A stretch of DNA of 11,393 bases from contig JAEZAL010000022.1 of NCBI GenBank assembly GCA_023427705.1, positions 1-11,393 on the forward strand. The letters are read 5' to 3'. Source of the DNA: Bacillota bacterium. Lineage in GTDB: Bacteria; Bacillota; Clostridia; Clostridiales; Clostridiaceae. The translations under genes and the position numbers were made by a program. Shown here in pieces: positions 6,732 through 11,393 of this stretch (position 1 is its first letter; each line of letters opens with the position of its first letter). Under the pieces are notes generated by a model. That model was not told where the DNA came from, ran no database searches, and saw only the letters and a program-made list of their open reading frames with translations.

Positions 6732-7187
6732 ATGGGCAAGGTATTAGCTGTATGTACTAGTAAACATAAGGGGACTTTAAAAGAGGAAGTTAATGAAGCT
6801 ATTTTTATAGAAGACTTTGGAATAGAAGGAGATGCTCATGCAGGAAAATGGCATAGACAAGTTAGTTTGTTAGCTTTTGAAAAAATTGATGAGTTTAGAA
6901 AAAAAGGTGGGGACGTAGACTTTGGAGCTTTTGGAGAAAACTTAGTAGTTGAAGGATTTGAATTAAATAAGCTACCAATAGGACAAAAGTTAGAAGTTGG
7001 AGAAGTATTATTAGAAGTAACTCAAATAGGTAAGGAATGCCATGATAAATGTGCAATTTATTATCAAGTAGGTGAATGTATAATGCCTAAGAATGGTATT
7101 TTTACAAAAGTACTAAGAGGCGGAAAAGTAAAAGTTGGAGATAAGTGTAACCTTATAGAAAATGAAAAAAAGACATTTACATTATAA
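6732..7187 (+). CDS. MOSC domain-containing protein
   Basis: MOSC domains occur at the C-terminus of Moco sulphurases and in stand-alone bacterial proteins such as YiiM. They are thought to bind molybdenum cofactor or carry sulphur, often through a conserved cysteine. In this 151-residue single-domain form the family blocks are IEGDAHAGKWHRQVSLL (from 31 to 47), FGAFGENLVVEGF (64-76), the segment EVTQIGKECHDKCAIY with Cys103 and Cys107, and the closing NGIFTKVLRGGKVKVGD (121-137). It is the last gene of the cluster, five bases after moaA, and is followed by a strong terminator. Context suggests it handles or delivers finished cofactor to NarA or another molybdoenzyme. The exact reaction cannot be read from the sequence. 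Confidence 0.9.
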   Translation: MGKVLAVCTSKHKGTLKEEVNEAIFIEDFGIEGDAHAGKWHRQVSLLAFEKIDEFRKKGGDVDFGAFGENLVVEGFELNKLPIGQKLEVGEVLLEVTQIGKECHDKCAIYYQVGECIMPKNGIFTKVLRGGKVKVGDKCNLIENEKKTFTL

Positions 7188-7207
7188 AAAATAAAAATAT
7201 AAAAATG

Positions 7208-7259
7208 GAGCTATCACATTAGCAGGTGAAAAAATCTGCTAGCGATAGTTCTTTTTTTT
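7208..7259 (+). terminator. Intrinsic terminator closing the cofactor operon
   Basis: GAGCTATC (7208-7215) pairs with GATAGTTC (7244-7251, one G-T), and TAGCAG (7220-7225) pairs with CTGCTA (7236-7241). A small internal loop separates the two helices and a 10-base loop caps them. Eight T residues (7252-7259) follow. It lies 20 bases after the MOSC stop and separates the cofactor genes from narA. The rest of the gap to narA (7260-7398) is AT-rich; I found no convincing promoter there, although one is expected. Confidence 0.88.
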
Positions 7260-7398
7260 CTACTTAAAACTTCTATGTAATAGTAGATAACAACCATATG
7301 ATATTTATCCTATTATTAATTTATAAATATAAATGAATACCTTAGGTAAATCCTTGTAATACTAATTGTGAAAGAATATAAAATAAAGGAGAAGTATT

Positions 7399-9504
7399 AT
7401 GAAGGTTGTAAGATCTACTTGTAATTATTGCTCAATAGCTTGTAATTTTGATTTTCATGTAGATGATCATGGCTTTATAGAAAGAGTTAAGCCATCTGAA
7501 GATTATCCAATTAACAGGGGATTTTGCTGTGTTAAAGGATTGAATTTGGATAAACAAAATACATTATATGAAAATCCTGTATTACCGCTTTTACGAAATA
7601 AAAACGATGAATTTGAACATATATCATGGGATAAAGCATTTAAAATTTTTGCTAATAATGTGAAAAGCATCCAAGAAAAATATGGAAAAGAAAGCTTTGC
7701 TTTTTTAAGCACTGGACAACTTTGTAGTGAAGAAATGGCTTTAGCAGGGCATATTGGCAGAACTTTTTTAGGTGGAAATGGTGATGGAAACACTCGTCTC
7801 TGCATGGCAACAGCTGTAGTTGCATATAAACAAAGCTTTGGTTTTGATGCACCACCATATACTTTAGATGATTTAGAACATTCAGATGTAATGATATTTA
7901 TAGGCTGTAACCCAGTAGTAGCACATCCTATTTTGTGGAGTAGGGTTATTAAAAATGAAAATCAAAATAAAAAAGTAATTGTTATAGACCCTAGAAAGAG
8001 TGAAACTGCATCTAGAGCTGATATGTGGATAGATATTAAACCAAAATCAGATATTAGATTAATGTATACTTTAGCAAATGTATTAATAGAAAAAGGATGG
8101 ATAGATACAGATTTTATCAGAAGTAATACAGAGGATTTTGAAGGATTTAAAAATCACGTTAAAAAATATGATATTAATGATGTTGAAGAATATACAGGAA
8201 TATCAAAGGGAAGAGTTTTAGAATTAGCAGAAATAATTTATAAAGGAAAAAGAGTTTCTTTTTGGTGGACCATGGGAGTAAATCAAGGATTTCAAGCAGT
8301 TAGAACAGCTCAATCTATCATTAACTTAGCATTAATGACTGGAAATATAGGAAAACCAGGAACAGGAGCAAATTCTATAACAGGACAATGTAATGCTATG
8401 GGATCAAGGCTTTTTAGTAATACAACAGGCTTATATGGTGGTGGCGAGTATAGTGATGAAAAGAGAAGAAAAGTAGTAGCTGAAATATTAGAAATAGATG
8501 AAGAACTTTTGCCTAAGAAGCCTACAATACCATATAACGAAATAGTTGATGGAATAAACAATGGAGAAATTAAAGCATTATGGGTTTTAGCAACTAATCC
8601 TCTAGTGTCTTGGATAAATGATTTAGAGTTTAAAAAAGCTGCAGAGAAACTTGAATTTTTAGTTGTTCAAGATATATATTCAGATACTGAAACTTGTAGA
8701 TATGCTCATTTAATACTTCCTTCAACAAATGGATTAAAAAAAGAAGGATTCCTTATAAATACAGAAAGAAGGATATCTAAAGTTCAACCAGTACTTGAAA
8801 AAAAGAAAGATGAATTAACTGACTATGATATCATGCTTGGAATAGGAGAAGCTTTAGGCATGGGAAGTTTATTAGATAAATGGAAAACACCTAAGGATGC
8901 TTTTGAGCTTTTAAAGAAATGTACTGAAGGAATGCCATGTGATATTACAGGAGTAGATTATGATGAATTAAATGGATCAAAAGGAGTACAGTGGCCATGT
9001 AGAAGGGGAGAAGTAATTGTTGATGAAGAAAGAAGATTATTTGAAGATGGAAAATTCTTTACCCCTAATAAAAAAGCCAAATTTATATATGAAGATATAG
9101 CAAGTCCTCCATTTGATAGAAGTGAAGAGTATCCATATATTTTAAATACAGGAAGAGGAACTGTTGGCCAATGGCATACACAAACTAGAACTAGAGAAAT
9201 ACCAGATGTTGAGGCTATAAAAGTTAAAGAAGGTTATATTAATTTAAATACTGATTTGGCTGAAGAATTAGGGATTAAAGAAAATGATAAAGTGAAAATA
9301 AGTTCGCCAAATGGTATATCAAATACTTTTTTAGTGAAATTAAGTAGAAGTGTAAAAAGTGGAGACCTTTATGCACCAATGCATTATATAGAAGCTAATT
9401 CAGTATTAACATCAGTTTTTGATACTTATTCAAAGGAGCCTAATTATAAGTATGTACCAGTAAGACTAGAAAAGATAAAAGGTGATGACCATGAAGAGAA
9501 TTAA
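7399..9504 (+). CDS. narA: Molybdopterin nitrate reductase, catalytic subunit (assimilatory/NasA-like)
   Basis: NarA is predicted to reduce nitrate to nitrite at a bis-MGD molybdenum centre. It belongs to the DMSO-reductase family, is 701 residues long and shows no signal peptide, so it is cytosolic. The N-terminal [4Fe-4S] ligands are Cys8, 11, 15 and Cys44 (in CVKG). The likely Mo ligand is Cys135 in NTRLCMATAV, a Cys as in nitrate reductases, not the in-frame TGA selenocysteine of some formate dehydrogenases. GQCNAMG (329-335) and QWHTQTRT (591-598) in the C-terminal cofactor-binding domain match nitrate reductases better than FdhA (GQNN-type motif). Start ATG 7399 has AAAGGAG at 7385-7391. 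The gene overlaps narB by 14 bases. narB and narC supply electrons. I infer nitrate as substrate from motifs and from the recalled C. perfringens locus; formate dehydrogenase is the main alternative. Confidence 0.87.
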   Translation: MKVVRSTCNYCSIACNFDFHVDDHGFIERVKPSEDYPINRGFCCVKGLNLDKQNTLYENPVLPLLRNKNDEFEHISWDKAFKIFANNVKSIQEKYGKESFAFLSTGQLCSEEMALAGHIGRTFLGGNGDGNTRLCMATAVVAYKQSFGFDAPPYTLDDLEHSDVMIFIGCNPVVAHPILWSRVIKNENQNKKVIVIDPRKSETASRADMWIDIKPKSDIRLMYTLANVLIEKGWIDTDFIRSNTEDFEGFKNHVKKYDINDVEEYTGISKGRVLELAEIIYKGKRVSFWWTMGVNQGFQAVRTAQSIINLALMTGNIGKPGTGANSITGQCNAMGSRLFSNTTGLYGGGEYSDEKRRKVVAEILEIDEELLPKKPTIPYNEIVDGINNGEIKALWVLATNPLVSWINDLEFKKAAEKLEFLVVQDIYSDTETCRYAHLILPSTNGLKKEGFLINTERRISKVQPVLEKKKDELTDYDIMLGIGEALGMGSLLDKWKTPKDAFELLKKCTEGMPCDITGVDYDELNGSKGVQWPCRRGEVIVDEERRLFEDGKFFTPNKKAKFIYEDIASPPFDRSEEYPYILNTGRGTVGQWHTQTRTREIPDVEAIKVKEGYINLNTDLAEELGIKENDKVKISSPNGISNTFLVKLSRSVKSGDLYAPMHYIEANSVLTSVFDTYSKEPNYKYVPVRLEKIKGDDHEEN

Positions 9505-9904
9505 AATTAATAGAAAGAAATGTATTGGTTGTTTAACTTGCACTACAGCTTGCAAGGTTTCACATGGGTGTAGAGATACAAGAGGTAGGATAGTAATTAA
9601 TAGTGAAGGTAGATATGCACCTATTTATTGTAGACATTGTACTAGGCCAGAATGTGTTTATGCGTGTCCAACTGGAGCAATGAGAAGAGATGATGAAAGT
9701 GGATATGTAATTTATGATAAAAGTAGATGTGCCACTTGTTATATGTGTATAATGGCTTGCCCATATGGAGTATTAAAAATGGATTATCAAACAAATAGAG
9801 AAGTTATGAAATGTGATATGTGTTTATCTACAGAAAGTAATTACCCTCAATGTGTAGATAAATGTCCTATGGGAGCATTAACATTAGAGGAGGTTAAAGA
9901 ATAA
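9491..9904 (+). CDS. narB: Ferredoxin-like electron carrier with four predicted [4Fe-4S] clusters
   Basis: This 137-residue protein belongs to the DmsB/NrfC/HycB type of polyferredoxin and should carry electrons from NarC to NarA in the cytosol. It has 17 cysteines in four ferredoxin-like groups: Cys11, 14, 17, 21; Cys47, 50, 55, 59; Cys80, 83, 86, 90; and Cys108, 111, 121, 125. Cys27 is the extra one. Three of the groups end in the usual Cys-Pro. There is no signal peptide or membrane segment. GTG 9482 and ATG 9485 are also in frame, but AGGTGAT at 9480-9486 is a good Shine-Dalgarno match placed correctly for ATG 9491, and MKRIKINRKKC is a normal start. The first 14 bases overlap the end of narA, and the stop overlaps the narC start, so the three genes are translationally coupled. 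Confidence 0.9.
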   Translation: MKRIKINRKKCIGCLTCTTACKVSHGCRDTRGRIVINSEGRYAPIYCRHCTRPECVYACPTGAMRRDDESGYVIYDKSRCATCYMCIMACPYGVLKMDYQTNREVMKCDMCLSTESNYPQCVDKCPMGALTLEEVKE

Positions 9905-11127
9905 TGAAATATGTGATTGTAGGTGCATCAGCATCAGGAATAAATGCTGCACGAACACTTAGACAGTTTAATAAAGAATGTAAAATAGTATTAGTGTCTA
10001 AAGATAAACATGTTTATTCTAGATGTATACTTCATCATTTTTTAGATGGAAGAAGAGATATAGAGGACTTAGATTTTACTCCCTATGATTTTTGGGATAT
10101 GTATGATATCGAGTGGATAAAAGGTGTTGAAGTAATAGGAATAGATATTAAAGAAAAGAAATTAGCCTTAGATAATGGAAAAAATATATCATATGATAAA
10201 GTGCTACTATCAACAGGAGCATCCTCTTTCTTGCCACCAATAGAGAATTTAAGAACTGCTAATAATGTTATTGGATTAAGAAATTTAGATGATGTTATTG
10301 AAATTAAAGAAATAGCGAATAAAGTTAAAAATATAGCTATATTAGGTGCAGGCCTAGTTGGTGTAGATGCATTGGCTGGATTGTTGGATTATGATGTTAA
10401 TATTACATTAATAGAAATGGGAGATAGACTACTTCCATTACAGTTAGATAAATATGCAGCTAGTAAGTATGAAGAAAGATTAAAAAAAGAAGGAGTTAAT
10501 TTAAGGTTTGGAGTAAAAGCTGAAAAAGTTGTTGTTGATGAAGATAATAATCCAATAGCCATATTGCTTAATACTGGAGAAGAAGTTCCTTGTGAACTAA
10601 TTATTGCATGTACAGGAGTAAGAGCAAATGTTGGATTTTTAAAGGATAGTGGAATTGAATGTGATAAGTTTGGATTAATAATTAATGAAAAAGGCGAAAC
10701 AAATGTGAAGGATGTATATGGAGCTGGTGATATAACTGGTAGAAATCCAATATGGCCAACAGCTGTAAAAGAAGGGATAATTGCTGCAAATAATATGATA
10801 GGAAGAGAAACCTACATGGAAGATTTCTTTGGAAGTAAGAATACTATGAATTTTTGTGGTTTAGCTACTATGTCACTTGGAGTAGTTAATAAGCCTGATG
10901 ATACTTACGAAGAAGCAATAGATATTGATGGAAAAGATTATAAGAAAATAATATATAAAGATGGTACTATTTATGGGGCAATAGTTCAAGGGGACTTATC
11001 TTATGTGGGAGTTTTAACTCAATTAATAAAAGAAAAAATAAATGTGAATAGAGTTAAGAAGCCTTTATTTGATATTGATTATTCTGATTTCTTTAATGAA
11101 ACACAAAACTTAGAATTTGTATATTAA
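9904..11127 (+). CDS. narC: FAD/NAD(P)-dependent oxidoreductase of the nitrate reductase system
   Basis: NarC is predicted to oxidise NAD(P)H (or exchange with ferredoxin) and feed electrons to NarB. It has 407 residues: the first FAD motif is VIVGASASG (4-12), the NAD(P) motif GAGLVG is at 148-153, STGASS at 103-108, and the second FAD motif YGAGDITGR at 272-280. A C-terminal domain of about 90 residues follows. The motif VYSRCILHHFL (37-47) places Cys41 where CoA-disulphide reductases and NADH oxidases have a redox cysteine, while NirB-type relatives usually have another residue. The ATG overlaps the narB stop as TAATG, with GAGGAGG at 9887-9893. It is a close relative of the truncated gene at 1-948. 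No terminator lies between it and the next gene, 16 bases on. Confidence 0.88.
   Translation: MKYVIVGASASGINAARTLRQFNKECKIVLVSKDKHVYSRCILHHFLDGRRDIEDLDFTPYDFWDMYDIEWIKGVEVIGIDIKEKKLALDNGKNISYDKVLLSTGASSFLPPIENLRTANNVIGLRNLDDVIEIKEIANKVKNIAILGAGLVGVDALAGLLDYDVNITLIEMGDRLLPLQLDKYAASKYEERLKKEGVNLRFGVKAEKVVVDEDNNPIAILLNTGEEVPCELIIACTGVRANVGFLKDSGIECDKFGLIINEKGETNVKDVYGAGDITGRNPIWPTAVKEGIIAANNMIGRETYMEDFFGSKNTMNFCGLATMSLGVVNKPDDTYEEAIDIDGKDYKKIIYKDGTIYGAIVQGDLSYVGVLTQLIKEKINVNRVKKPLFDIDYSDFFNETQNLEFVY
10733..10775 (+). repeat. Right copy of a 43-bp direct repeat within the narC paralogues
   Basis: Identical to 551-593 in the same orientation, about 10.2 kb away. The two copies bracket the whole cofactor cluster, narA and narB. 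Confidence 0.9.
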
Positions 11128-11143
11128 AAAGTAGGTGAGAAAA

Positions 11144-11393
11144 GTGGAGTCTGAAAGTATTATCAAAAAAATTAAGAATATGCCTTTACCAATTTTGCCT
11201 ACTATGGTAGGGGCAGCTACGCTATCAAATGTTTACCAAACATTAGGATATAATTGGATAAAGCATATAACCATGTGGGTTACTACTATAATATTAATAG
11301 CTTATTTAATAAAAATAATTCTATACTTTGATACTTGTAAAAGTGAATATAGTAATACTGTGCCAGCAAGTCTTTATGCAGCATTTACAATGA
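11144..11393 (+). CDS. TDT/TehA/SLAC1-family anion channel or transporter (3' truncated by window)
   Basis: The frame starts with GTG at 11144 behind AGGTGA (11133-11138) and stays open for 83 codons to the window end. The visible product begins VESESIIKKIKNMPLPILP, then GAATLSNVYQTLGYNW, then a clear membrane segment (TMWVTTIILIAYLIKIILYF), then KSEYSNTVPASLYAAFTM. The opening Pro-Leu-Pro and the Gly-Ala-Ala-Thr-Leu-Ser-Asn stretch resemble the first helix of TDT-family proteins (tellurite-resistance/dicarboxylate transporter, SLAC1 anion channel fold). It lies 16 bases after narC with no terminator, so it is probably part of the nar operon. A role in moving nitrate or nitrite is an inference from context. 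Only the first two helices are seen, so the family call is tentative. Confidence 0.68.
   Translation, partial: MESESIIKKIKNMPLPILPTMVGAATLSNVYQTLGYNWIKHITMWVTTIILIAYLIKIILYFDTCKSEYSNTVPASLYAAFTM

Noticed and set aside
7354..7382. Promoter-like TTGTAA-17-TATAAA just before narA.
   Set aside because: Transcription would start near 7389, inside the narA Shine-Dalgarno sequence (7385-7391), leaving almost no usable leader. I treat the match as chance in AT-rich DNA.
7366..7384. Rex-like half site TTGTGAAA upstream of narA.
   Set aside because: Only one half matches; the expected inverted second half is absent, so a redox-regulator site is not supported.
7399..9504. Reading narA as a formate dehydrogenase.
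   Set aside because: No in-frame TGA selenocysteine is present, and the LCMA, GQCNAMG and QWHTQTRT blocks fit nitrate reductases better. Together with the narB/narC-type partners this favours nitrate reductase, but it is not proof.
1..11393. CRISPR arrays, tRNA or rRNA genes, insertion sequences, attachment sites.
   Set aside because: No regularly spaced repeats, cloverleaf-like segments, transposase frames or terminal inverted repeats were seen.

Overview
The window is strongly AT-rich, has Shine-Dalgarno sites of the AGGAGG type before most genes, and every gene lies on the + strand. Codon choice (AGA for Arg, ATA for Ile) and protein types point to a low-GC Clostridium (sensu stricto). 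The content matches the nitrate-reductase locus I recall for Clostridium perfringens (narA-narB-narC next to molybdenum-cofactor genes). I could not check the species or the literature from here.

Layout. Bases 1-948 hold the 3' part of a FAD/NAD(P)-dependent oxidoreductase, closed by a strong hairpin terminator. A candidate promoter and mobB (1176-1673) follow. Between mobB and moeA lies a structured leader (1687-1927). It reads as a molybdenum- or tungsten-cofactor riboswitch: a closing helix, internal hairpins, a possible antiterminator, and a 14-bp terminator hairpin with a T run right before the moeA ribosome-binding site. From 1941 to 7187 runs a tight seven-gene cluster: moeA, mobA, a mogA/moaB-type gene, a MoeA-like molybdopterin-binding protein with a cysteine-rich tail, moaC, moaA and a MOSC-domain protein. 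It ends in a strong intrinsic terminator (7208-7259). A second transcription unit then carries narA (molybdopterin nitrate reductase), narB (ferredoxin-like protein with four predicted [4Fe-4S] clusters), narC (FAD/NAD(P) oxidoreductase) and the start of a TDT/TehA/SLAC1-family anion channel or transporter, cut by the window end.

How the genes work together. MoaA and MoaC make cyclic pyranopterin monophosphate from GTP. MogA/MoaB adenylylates molybdopterin and MoeA inserts molybdate. MobA with MobB turns the product into the guanine-dinucleotide form used by NarA. NarC and NarB would pass electrons from NAD(P)H (or ferredoxin) to NarA, which reduces nitrate to nitrite. Genes for molybdopterin synthase (moaD, moaE), its activator (moeB) and molybdate uptake (modABC) are not in the window and must lie elsewhere if the pathway is complete.

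Most of this is a known module. The parts most worth a second look are the riboswitch with its predicted off-switch logic, the anion-channel gene joined to the nar operon, the Cys-tailed MoeA-like protein, and the second narC-type gene at the opposite edge of the cluster.
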